This document shows, piece after piece, positions 51,199-62,885 of a DNA stretch of 64,000 nucleotides. The stretch's first letter is position 1; each line of letters opens with the position of its first letter. Under the pieces are notes generated by a model. The model saw only the letters and a list, made by a program, of their open reading frames with translations, was not told the DNA's origin and did no database searches. Position numbers and translations under genes: made by a program. The stretch covers positions 140,908-204,907 of the forward strand of contig JAREIK010010186.1 of NCBI GenBank assembly GCA_029783825.1, given 5' to 3'. Origin of the DNA: Sapria himalayana. Lineage: Eukaryota > Streptophyta > Magnoliopsida > Malpighiales > Rafflesiaceae.

Positions 51199-51640
51199 AT
51201 ACAGTAAATACTTATGAATAAAGTCAGTATATACATACATATAATTCTATTGTATTTAATGTACATATATACTGAGTATATTTGTACTAAATATATATTT
51301 ACACATAATACTATAGTTTTATGTACATATACTATAGTAATATATGTATGCATGAAATGCTAGTATATATTTACATATATACTGGAGGATTATATATTTT
51401 ATCAAAACATAACTATTTTTTATTTTAATTTGACTGAATGATTTAAATTTCTTAAAAATATGATACTATATTGTTCCTCATACAAAGCATGTATAAGTGA
51501 TGAGATTTTTCACTTGACATTAAGTAACATGACTCGGACAGCATTGTCGCACTAGAAAAATGGTGATTGGAGGAGCAAATGGACATAAAGCAACGTCAAT
51601 GAATGAATATATTATATTTTATGTACTATCGGTAGATACA
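51199..51640. other. Conserved spacer after island B2
   Basis: TATAC repeats and the aaacataactattttttat/catacaaagcatgtataag block, matching 26,047-26,660. No gene seen. Confidence 0.65.
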
Positions 51641-51852
51641 TTGATATATAATCTGAAAATAGTATTGAAATTAAAATAACAAGTGAAAAATCTTTTGCTA
51701 AATTAGCAAGGGAAAAATCACTTGCTAAAATAGCTAGGGAAAATTCTCAAGCTAATTTAGCAAGGAAAATCTTTATTTTAGCAATGAAATTTTTCCGTTG
51801 CTGACTTTATTTAGCTAGGGATTATTTCCACCGGTAAAATTTATCGACCAGC
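51641..51852. repeat. CACTA-type subterminal repeat fragment fused to ARF copy 3
   Basis: Words such as aaaatagctagggaaaattc and tctttattttagcaatg match 26,661-26,880. The match stops at the ARF junction (ccagcac then aattctatataag). Confidence 0.7.
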
Positions 51853-52305
51853 ACAATTCTATATAAGTTAAAGCTTGGTGAAATTTTCACCACAATTCCT
51901 ACTATTGTATTCAATTTAGAGACTTTTGAATACAAAAACATTAATTTCACTTGGTGGGATGTTGGGGGTCAAGACAAGATTTGCCCTTTCTGGAGGAATT
52001 ACTTCCAAAATACCCAAGGTCTCATTTTTTTAGTGGACAGCAATGACAAAGATCATGTTGTTGAAGAGAGAGATGAGTAGCATAAGATGCTTAACGAGGA
52101 AAAACTCCAAGATGTAGTTTTTCTGGTGTTTGCCAATAAGCAAGATCTTTCCAATGCGATGAATGCAACTGAAATTTCTGACAAGCTAGGAATTCACACT
52201 CTTCTTCAATGCCATTGGCACATTCAGTGCACTTGTGCTACTTCTAGCGAGGGCCTCTATGAGGGTCTTCATTGGCTTTCAAATTACATTGCCAGTAAGT
52301 CATAA
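51853..52305 (+). pseudogene. ARF1: ARF GTPase pseudogene, copy 3 (5'-truncated)
   Basis: Starts at [20 protein letters not shown], within the P-loop and at almost the same codon where copy 1 starts. Frame is intact to the end except for one stop (tag, 52,078-52,080, replacing Leu in RDELH). It keeps [17 protein letters not shown] [14 protein letters not shown] and [20 protein letters not shown], ending at taa 52,303-52,305. No introns. Lack of residues 1 to about 29 and the stop make it non-functional. Confidence 0.93.
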
Positions 52306-52560
52306 ACAATTTTATCAAGATGAGGCTAACTTTGTTGACATATCTGGATGTGGATCTAATTTTTGCCTATTTTGCTTGAGTTTTGTTCTATTATGTGAAT
52401 GACATCATCTGTTTCTAGGGGGATTCAAATTGTATTTATATTTATACATTGCATGCATGAAATAAAAGAATGCATTTACATTATTTTGATATGTTATAAG
52501 CCGAATTTGTTTGTTTTCTATTCTGTGTTTTTTTTGCCATTGGATCCCAAAGGTATAAGA
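52306..52560 (+). other. ARF 3' flank (copy 3)
   Basis: Matches the flanks of copies 1 and 2 (gatgaggctaactttgttga, tgtttctagggggattcaa). Confidence 0.75.
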
Positions 52561-54205
52561 ACTTATAACTATAAATAATTATTTTTGACTATTTGCATAA
52601 CTATAAAATATTATACATAACTATATTTAAAATATAATTAATAACATATATTTAATATATATTTTTATATATTAGTATATAAAAATGTATTTTACCATAT
52701 ATATATCTATAGATAACTATATGTATACATATATAAAATTATATAAAAATATATACACCTACATGTATAAATATAAGTATAACTATATGTGTAACTATAT
52801 GTATAACCACATGTAGCTATATTTATAAATACACATATAACAACATACAAAATTATGTTTAACAATATGTATATAACTATATATAAATATTTCTATAAGT
52901 ATATATAAATATTTGTATACCTATATAACACTCTATATAATTAAATATAACTCTATTTGTAACTATGTATATATTTATGTAAATCTATATATTTAATTAT
53001 ATTTTTATATATTTATGTGTAACTATTTGTATGTAAATATTTATATATAAATATATGTTTAACTATATAAAAATACTTATAGCTATATATACTATATGTA
53101 TAATAACATATAACAAAAAATAATTGTATCTTAATATATGTATAACTATAAAAGCTTTATATGTAACTATATTTAAATATATAATTTACAACTTATATTT
53201 AATATACATTTGTATATTAGTATATAAAAATGTATTTTACTTTATATATACCTATACATAACTATATGTATAAATATACAAAATTATATGAATAAATATA
53301 TATACCTACATGTATAAATATAAGTATAACTATTTGTGTAACTATATGTATAACCACATGTAACTATATTTATAATTACATATATAACAACATACATCAT
53401 TATGTTTAACTATATGTGTATAACTATATATAAATATTTGTAAAACTAAATAAAACTTTATATAATTAAATATAACTATATTTTTAACTATATATTCATA
53501 TATGTATACGTATATTTAAATCTATATATTTTTTTATAACTTAGTTTATATTTTTGTATAACTAAATATAACTACTCGTATGAATATATATAACTAAATG
53601 TTTAACGATATATAATTTTTATAACTATACATATTATATGTATAATAACATATAACTATAAATAATTCTATCTTACAATATCTAAAACTATACAAAATTT
53701 ATACATAACTATATTTAAATATATAATTAACAACATATATTTAATATACATTTTTATATATTAGTATAAAAAATATATTTTAGTATATCCATACCTATAC
53801 ATAACTATATGTATAAATATATGAAATTATATGAAAAAATCTATATAGATACATGTATAAATGTAAGTTTAACTATACGTGTAACTATTTGTATAACCAC
53901 ATGTAACTATATTTATAATTATTTGTATAAAAACATACAATATAATGTTTAACTATATGTATATAACTATATATATATATATATTTGTATAACTTTAAAT
54001 AACTTTATATAAATAAATATCACTTTATTTTTAATTATGTATACACATATGTATACTTATATGCAAATCTATATAATTATTTATAACTTTGTTTACATTT
54101 ATGTATATCTACTTATAACTACTTGTATGCATATATCTATATATAATTATATGTTTAACTATATGTAACTTTTTATAACTACATTTACTATATGTTTACT
54201 AATAC
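52561..54205. repeat. AT-rich tandem repeat, about 545-bp unit, three copies (unit C)
   Basis: Landmark aaataatt recurs at about 52,573, 53,119 and 53,660. It has the same order of sub-words as 22,281-23,935, so the triplet existed before units A and C separated. Confidence 0.8.
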
Positions 54206-54477
54206 ATAATTATATATGGGATAATACCAATTTGTTGCACAAACTTGAAATTAAATGACAAAAGATATAATATCAACAATATGTAAGCACATAGCATGAG
54301 AATGTCCGTTGTTCATGCTCATATATGATATAAAACAAATAAGGGTTGTACTCTTACCTAATCCCAGCCCTTGGGTCTCTGGCTCATATATGAACTTATG
54401 TATGACAAAAGATGTAATATTTAATAGGTTTGTACTGAAGAAATTTTGTTTTCTTTTATGTAATTGCTCATTCTAAC
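54206..54477. other. Conserved spacer (copy C)
   Basis: Matches 23,950-24,190 and 42,391-42,582 (ggataataccaatttgttgc, gtaagcacatagcatgag). Confidence 0.7.
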
Positions 54478-54853
54478 ACTACATTCTTTGTTTCTCTCTC
54501 TCTCTCTCTTTAATTCTTTCTATGTCACTCTCTTCCTCTTTTTTTTCTGTCACATTCTCTCTATTGTTATTTTCTTTCTCACTCTCCTTTCTTCCTTGTT
54601 CTCTCTCTCTCTCTCCCCCTCTTTCTCCCTCTCTCTCACTCTCTCCCTCCCTCTCTCTCACTCTCTCCCTCCCTCTCTCTCCCTCTCTCTCCCTCTCTCT
54701 CCCTCTCTCTCCCATTTCTCTCTCTCTCTCTCTTGCTCTCCCTCTCCCCTTTCTTTCTATCTCTCTCTCTCTCCCCATCTCTCCATTTCTCTGCCTCTCT
54801 CTCTCTCTCTCCCACCTTCTCTCTCTCTCTCTCTTCCTCTCTCCCTCTCCCTC
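54478..54853 (+). repeat. Polypyrimidine (TCTC)n tract, copy C
   Basis: About 375 bp of C and T with a tctctctccctc sub-repeat at 54,630-54,720. Forward Ser/Leu/Pro frames and the reverse Arg/Glu frame are repeat artefacts. Confidence 0.9.
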
Positions 54854-54960
54854 GTCAATCTTTAAATGTCTTTCATTTTTGTTGTCATTTCTTGTACATT
54901 ATCATTTTTGCTCCATTTATCTAGTATTACCATGATATCTATTAATCTTTATCATGCTAA
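54854..54960. other. Spacer up to deletion breakpoint (copy C)
   Basis: Matches B up to about 43,013 (ctagtattaccatgatatct), then jumps at tgctaaaaa to sequence equivalent to B 46,728. Confidence 0.65.
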
Positions 54961-55130
54961 AAATTGAACCTGTGCATGTAGATGAATATATAGAAAATTT
55001 ATGTGACTCATGGTGGCATATAGAAATTGAAGATGATCAATTTCTATCTGAAGGTGAGTTCGAACTTCTACCAGAATCAGACGAAATATCAGAAGATCCA
55101 TTGGAGGATGACAGTGATGCCGATAATTAA
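54961..55130 (+). pseudogene. TNP2 transposase acidic tail (copy C, internally deleted)
   Basis: Matches B 46,728-46,895 (attgaagatgatcaatttct, ccattggaggatgacagtga). The TNP2 core and DUF4218/4216 regions, about 3.7 kb in B, are absent. Confidence 0.8.
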
Positions 55131-55264
55131 ACTGTTATAATTTTATTATAATATTAAACTATCAATGATTTTCTATATTTTGTTGAAATCTATCGGTGTG
55201 TTTTATTCTAAAATACATGCTTATCCATCATATCTCTATTATTTATTCTATGTTTTATTTTGTA

Positions 55265-57030
55265 CAGTACATGGTGCCTAAAGGACGTGGAAGTAGTTGA
55301 GGTGGTGTGGACGTAGAAATGAATCAAATTCATCGAGTATGTTACATCATGTTGCAAAATCAGTACCATCTCATACCCACCATATCTAGATTTCAACATC
55401 ACAATCACCATCTTCATTTCTATCATCATCACCATCATTGAGACCTCTACTATCACCTTTATCAGATATAAACCCACCACCCACATTGCTTCTTGCACAC
55501 ACTTTTGATCCATCTCTATCTTCTACACCACATTTACACCGATAGTTCCCACATTTACAAAACCAATGGCATCATTAAATGTTGTGCCTTCTTCTACAGT
55601 TAGTTTAATGTTATTTATTTATTTGTATATTTTTATTCCACCTCACAAGTGTTCGATATAATTACAAAGTCTTTAAAAAATGGTTGATTCTAAAGCATTC
55701 TCCTGGAAAAAAGTTTCTGAATCGACAAAAGAGTCTTATTTTAATGACTTTAAGGCAAAAATAACAATACAAAAGCATTGAAAAATAATTAACTAATTAG
55801 TTAACTATTATGATGGCTATTATTAAAGCAGTAAATAATTATGTTATTTTTAATACAAATTCTTTTGTGATTTTTCTAAATAAAGAATTAGTGCACATGG
55901 GCACTCGAATTTGATAGAAGGATAAAGTCATTATGGGAGATCATTGCTGCTCAATAGTATTCTAATTTTGTCCATAAATTGAAGAATATGAAAGAAATGC
56001 CTGATTTTATATCTAAGGATGACTGGCCTAAATGGGTTAAGTATTGGGAGGAGCCAGATGTGAAAAAAAATTAGATATTGCTAGCAAAAATCGACGAAGT
56101 GAGGTAGCTGGACTAGGTATTTGGAATCTATCAAGACACAGGAGGGTCAAAGTCGAGCATTGAGCACGCTCGAGATTTGGTACAATTTTAAAAATTTAAA
56201 CATTTATGTATTTAGTGGTCGTCCTAATAGTCCAATAATTCAAATCTCTACATGGTTTTATTAATTTTATTACATTTTTTGATCATTATTTTTTATGGCT
56301 TAATAAATTCATATTCTAGCCAAGAAAATTAGCTCGAGATCCTAATTTTTATGAGATTTTTAGGATGTTGCATGTGAAGAAAGTGGATGGTCAGTTTGTA
56401 GACAATAAGTCTCAGATGATTTCTTTAAGAATCTATTATATCAATAAAATTTTATTATGCTACAGTACATCTTGAAAGTTGTTTGGAATGCAAAATATTT
56501 ATTTTATTTTATGCGTATCTAGAATAGTATTTTTCTCTATTTTATCTCAGGAACTAATGGATGAATGTGTGATAGCTACTCATCACAAGTTGAGGGTTCA
56601 TCAGATCTTCAACCATTTGATTATGATCCTATTTATTTGGAGATCATAAGAGGTCATGAGAAGTAGGGAGTGTACGGCATCGGCTCGAAGGGAGTGACAT
56701 TATGTTGTAGCAGTCAAGCTTTTATTTCATCTATCTCAACAATGGTGGATGAGGAAATTGAACAACAAGAAATGGAAACAAATGAATATATTGTAGTTAT
56801 GGAGAATGAAATGAAAAAGAAGGATGAGCAGATATCTCATTTGAAGAAAGAAATATATGAAATTAAAGATAATAAGGATGAGCAGTATACTAATTTGATG
56901 GAAGAAATAGAAGAAATTAAAGAAATGAATGATGAGATGAAAGAAATTAAGAATGTAATGCAATAGTAGATGTCATATATTGAGTCAGTTAGTGGCATTG
57001 GCACAACAAATAGTATTCCGAGATCCAACT
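55265..57030 (+). pseudogene. Transposase_24 (TNPA-like) pseudogene, copy C
   Basis: Parallel to copy B: VPKGRGSS-like start, Ser/Pro linker with SPSSFLSSSPSLRPLLSPL-like sequence, core at 55,690-56,190 (FSWKKVSESTKESYF, MPDFISKDDWPKWVKYWEEP), then DPNFYEIFRMLHVKKVDG (56,338-56,400). The last exon at 56,668-56,966 reads YGIGSKGVTLCCSSQAFIS followed by a charged coiled-coil stretch (KKKDEQISHLKKEIYEIKD). Several stops interrupt it. Confidence 0.82.
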
Positions 57031-57930
57031 ATGAAACCTCGCAGGAGAGGCTAACTTTCCCTACTAATTATGGAATGATTTCGTATGAGAACTATTTCTA
57101 AACTGTTATTGATTTTGTCTATGTGTAGCAAAACATAATGAGATTTTTTGTAGGTTTCAATTTTTTATTCTGGTTTTCTTCATTTATTTGCCGAATAACT
57201 TAATAATGAATCTTTCTAGGACACATTATGTGAGATGCATAAAAAAATTCTGATTCAAAGTATTCAGACATTGCCACTATCCTTCTAATGCATTGGTCCC
57301 ATATTTACTGATTTCAGCTTGATCAAAAGGAGGCCTAGCTTCTATTATCTTCATTATTCCTAAACATTTTATTTGTGCACTTCTTTTCTCTCTAAATATC
57401 ATTGATGGAAAACTTTTAGATTTTTGTTGGAGCTGTATGACTATCAACTTTAATGTGTGTTTGTTCATGTCTATAATTACTATTTATATATATTTGTGAA
57501 TTTGTTTGTGTGTCCCCAAATTTTTTTTGTAGAGTTTTAGCCTATTTTAGGTATTTAAAAGCCTTGGCTGGTCCTCCATGGTGCTGGAAACAACACCTTA
57601 GCTTTTGAAGTTGTGAGATTAACCAAAAAATTAATTCCACACAAATGCGTGTTTGTTTTTGACACTCTTATTTTGTGCAAATAAGCGTCGTCGTAGTTTA
57701 GATCTGTGAATGCTTGTTATCAGTTATTAGTTTGTAATGTAATATGTTATGCTCTATGTGTAGGTGTAACAATGGTCTCTATCTGCGTGGAGTACTAGAG
57801 GAAAAAGAACTAGAAATGCTGACCATCCTTGAGAGACCTATATGCGTATTTTTTAAGTCCTATAATATTTTCTTCTATTGTCTTTTATGGTATGTGTATA
57901 TACATGAAAGTACAAGTGTGTGTGTCATCT
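57031..57930. other. Conserved spacer after transposase (copy C)
   Basis: From about 57,288 matches unit A 24,192-24,840 (gcttgatcaaaaggaggcct, ccatggtgctggaaacaaca, tctatctgcgtggagtac). It contains the second copy of the unrecognised short frame (57,744-57,932). Confidence 0.65.
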
Positions 57931-58320
57931 AAGGTTATGTGATTATATATACTTACATATGATATTGTAGTATGTACATATATGTATACTTGGTATAAAT
58001 GTACGTATATAGTTAGTATATATCTACGTATATACTGAGTATATAAATACGTATATCCTAAGTATATATGTTTATATATATAGAGTATATTTGTACGTAT
58101 ATACTCAGTATATATTTTCGTATATATTGAATATATTTGTATGTATATACTTAGTATATACATATATATATATATATACTACAGTATATGCATATGTATA
58201 TACTTGTTATATATGTACTTTATACTGTAGTATATGTACGTATATACTCGGTATATACGTACTTTTATATTTTAGTATATACGTACGTATATACAGAGTA
58301 AATACATAACTGGGTGCATA
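57931..58320. repeat. TATAC/GTATA palindromic minisatellite (copy C)
   Basis: Repeats of gtatatactgagtatata type as in 24,841-25,180. Open frames rich in Tyr and Ile are artefacts. Confidence 0.8.
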
Positions 58321-58810
58321 TATTTATTTGTAGACATGTATATATTGTCATACGTAAACACCCATTTACACACAAACACATTATTGAATATATAATTGCT
58401 CAGGCTAGTCTGGTCATCATCGTCCATTGCTCGCAGATGTAAGTAATAAAAGCCCTGGATATTATACTTTTCCTAAAGTTGCGAGATGAAGATATTTGTG
58501 GTCCAGGCCAACCAGACATATAGAGGTTGGTCTTAAAAATCTTAGTAATTGTATTGATTTGCAATTATCACATGGTACAAAGCAAACGTATGAGTAAATA
58601 AGTTTTTTTGCTCTTGGTTCTACAATGATTGGTTCTAATTATACTAGGTCTTAGAATGATGATGATGATGATGCTCGTGCAGTTTCATGTAATTCTGGTC
58701 TAGGAAGAACATCAGGTCCTATTTTGGAAGAGGCTGCTCGCCGTTTTGTCAAAAACTCGCTCAATCTCAGTTCATCAGTCTAGCATCATTGCTGGCCCTA
58801 TTTTTATTAT
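58321..58810. other. Conserved spacer before island (copy C)
   Basis: Matches 25,181-25,672 (tatatattgtcatacg, gcaattatcacatggtac, atgatgatgatgatgctcg). Confidence 0.65.
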
Positions 58811-58869
58811 CAGCAGCAGCAGCGGTGGCAATGGTGGCAGCAATGACAGTGGGGGAGTGGTGGTAGTGG
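58811..58869. repeat. GC-rich trinucleotide island, copy C (truncated)
   Basis: Only about 59 bp (agcagcagcggtggcaatgg) before it breaks directly into the (AGAT)n array at tagtggaaatagacaaatta. Confidence 0.8.
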
Positions 58870-60910
58870 AAATAGACAAATTAAGAGATAGATAGATAGA
58901 TCGACATATAAATAGAATGATTGATAGATAGACAGACAGATAAATAGATATATAGATAGACAAATTGATAGAAAGATAAATACACAAGTAGACATACATA
59001 TAGATAGAAAGATAGACAAATAGACAAATTGAGAGATAGATTATTATACAGACAGATTGATAAATAGATAGATAAGCAGATAATAGATAAATAGATAGAT
59101 AGAAAGATTGTTAAATAGATAGATAGAAAAGAAATAGAGACCGATTTATAGATTGATTATATAGTTTGATAGATTGATAAATATATCAATATAGATAGAT
59201 TTATAGATAGATATACATATTGATAGAAAAATAGATAGACAGATAGATAGACAAATAGTTATGCATATAGATAGATAAATTGATAGATAGGCAGATTACA
59301 TGATAGATATATAGATAGATAGATAGTTAGACACATAGAAAGACAAATTGATATACAGATAGATAGGCAGATAAATATATAAATAAATAGATAGAAATAT
59401 AGATATACATAGAGTAAGATGGATAAATAGTTGGATATATAGATAGATAAACAAAAATATAGATAGATAAACATATAGATTGATAATCAGATAGACAGGT
59501 ATTTACGCAGATAGATAGACATATAGATAGACAAATAGATATTTAGATATAGTTAGATTGATAGTTAGATTGATAAACAGATTGATAAACAATTACATAG
59601 ATATATAAATAGATAGACAGACAGAATGATAGATAGATAAATAGATAGTTAGACACAAAAACACAAAAATAAATAGACATATTATAGCCAATTTGATAGA
59701 TAGATAGTAAGAAAGATAGATAAACTGATAGATGGATAAATAGACAGATAGATAAATAAATAGATAGATTGATTGATTAACAGATAGATATATAGATAGA
59801 TAGATAGCTAGACATATATAAAGGCACAAACATAGATAAATTGATAGACACATAGATAGACAGAAAGATAAAAAGATATTAGATAGATAGATAAATATAT
59901 AGATATATAGACGAATAGATAGATTGATAGAATGATAAACATATAGACTAATAGATAGGTAGATAAATAGACATATTGATAGAAAAATAGATAGACAATT
60001 AGTTAGACATATAGAAAATAAATTGAAAGACAAATTAATAGACAATTTGATAGATAGATTAATAGACATATTGAAAGATAGATTGATAGATAGATTGATA
60101 TACATATTGAAAGATAGATAAACACACAGATAGATAGAAAGAGTGATAGAAAGAAAGATAGATAGATATATAGATATATAGATAGATAGACATATAGATA
60201 GTTATATATACAAACTGATAGATAAACAGATAAACATAAAGATATACAGATAGATAAATAGACTGATAAATTGACATATATATAGTAGAATAGACATATA
60301 GATAGACAGATAGATAGACAGACATATATAGATAGACAAATTTGATGATATATATACAGACATATTGACATGCATAATTACATATAAATACACAGAGAGA
60401 TAGATAATCATATAGACAGATAGAAAGATAGAAAGATAGATAGATAGACCGATAGAAAGATACATAGAATGATAGATAGACTAATAGACTGACAGGTATA
60501 TAGACAGATTACAATTAGATCGACATATAGATTAATAGATAAATATGATGATATAGAAAAGATTGCTAGACAGACAGATAGATTGACTTATAGATAGAGA
60601 GATAGATAGACAGACATATAGATAGAAAGATAGATAGACAGACATATAGATAGATAGATAGACATATAGATAGTTGGATAGATAGATAGATAAATCGACA
60701 AACAGAAAAGATATAGAGATATATAGATAGATAGAAAGAGAACTATATAAATAGATACATAGTTAGATACATAGATAGATATACACATAGATTGTCATGT
60801 AGAGAGAGATAAAATTAGACAGACAGATTGACATATATATTAGCAAATAGAAAGATGAATAAATAGACATATATGCAAATATAGATAGACATATAAATAG
60901 ATATCTATAC

Positions 60911-60954
<44 letters not shown>

Positions 60955-62172
60955 ATTGAATAATAGATTGTCATATAGATAGATAGTTAGATAGATAGTA
61001 AGATAGATAGATAGATAGACATATATATAGATAGATAGAGAGATTTATAGACAGATAGATAGACATATAGATAGACAAATAGATAGATAGAAAGATAAAT
61101 ATAGACAAATAGAAAGACATATCTATAGAAAAATAGGTAGTAATATCAATATACTGATATATAAACAGACAGATAGATTGATAGATAGATATACAGATAG
61201 ATATATAAATCGATAGAAAATAATTAGATATATAGATAGTTAGTTAATAGATAAACAAATATATATATCTATATAGTAAGATAGAAAGATAGATAGATTT
61301 ATAGACAGACAGATAGATAGATAGATAGATAGACATATAGATAGATATATATATATATATATATATATAGATAAATAGATAAAAAGTTAGGCGGATAGAT
61401 AGGAAAATAGATAGACAGATAGATAAACAAATAATTAGATAGATAGATAAACAAATAGATAGACTGATAGATAGAGAGATAGATATATAGATATACAAAT
61501 AGATAGATAGACAGATAGATAAAACATAGATTGATAGATGGATTTATAGACATATACATAAACATTTAAATAGCCAGATAGATAGATATAAAATCACATG
61601 GATAGACAATATATTTAGATAGCTAGTAAGATAGATAGACAAATAGATAAACAAATATAATCAATAGATATACAAATAGATAGATAGATAGAAGAATAGA
61701 TACAAAAATATATACACAAATAGATAGATAGATAGCCAGTTAGATAAAAAGATACATAAACAGATTTATAGATAGATAGATTGATAAATAAATAGATAGA
61801 TAGATAGTTAGTTAGAAAGTCAGATAGATAGAAAGACATATAGAGAGATAGATAGATAGATAGATCTATAGATAGATAAATATTATATAGATAGATAAAC
61901 ACATAGATAGACAAAATGATTGACAGATAGATAAACATATAGATAGCTAGATAGATATATAAGGATAGATCGATAGATAGATGGATAGATAGATAGATGA
62001 ATAGATCGACCATTAGATAGATGGATATATAGATAGATAGATGGATGGATTTATACATAGATATATAGACGAATAAATAGATAGTCAGATAGATAGAGAG
62101 ATAAGTAGATAGATAGCAAAATAAATAGACAAATAGATTGATTTATTGATAGAGAGTTTGATAGATATATTG
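58870..62172 (-). repeat. Degenerate (AGAT)n array = (TCTA)n on minus strand
   Basis: About 3.3 kb of the same repeat as the left block in opposite orientation, with stop-free Tyr/Leu/Ser/Ile frames now on the minus strand (artefacts). It includes a (TA)n tract at 60,913-60,951. Confidence 0.95.
60913..60951. repeat. (TA)n microsatellite
   Basis: About 39 bp of AT dinucleotide. Confidence 0.95.
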
Positions 62173-62173
62173 A

Positions 62174-62836
62174 ATATCTGGCCATCTGTCTATCTGTCTA
62201 TTTGTATATCTGGCTTTCAATATGTCGATCAATCTATCAATGAATTAACCAATCTAACTATCTATCTATATATCTATATATCTATTATATATTTATATTT
62301 TTAATTATATATTTTTCTATACATTAATAAAACAAAATATTTATCTATCTGATAGTTTATATATATCTATCTACCTATCTATCTTTCGATCAATCTACCT
62401 ATCTATCTATCTATCTAATAAATTAAATATATATCTATCTATCTATTCATCTACATATTTATCTATCTATCTTTCTATCATTTGTCAAGGTTTCTATCTA
62501 TTGATCTATATTTTAACATGCTATTTATCTATCTATAGGTTTATCTATATATCTATCTATATGTCTATCTATATATTTATATGTTCTATCTATCAATATA
62601 TCTTTCTGTTTATATGTTTATCTATCTATATGTTTATCAATTTATCTATCTATCATTCTATCTATATATCTATATGTTTATCTATGTATTTGCTTGCCTA
62701 TATATATATATATATATTTATTTATTTATTTATTTATTTATTTATCTACCTAAATATCTATCTATCTGTCTATCTATCTTTTAGTCTTATCTGTCTGTGG
62801 TAAATCTATCTATCTATATGTCTATCTATCTATTAT

Positions 62837-62885
<49 letters not shown>

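Noticed and set aside
54464..54935. Ser/Leu/Pro-rich and Arg/Glu-rich frames over the polypyrimidine tracts
   Set aside because: Pure low-complexity CT/GA sequence; frames overlap on both strands without coding signal.
59593..60371. Minus-strand frames of the same composition at 58.8-62 kb
   Set aside because: They mirror the strand switch of the array and are the same artefact on the other strand.
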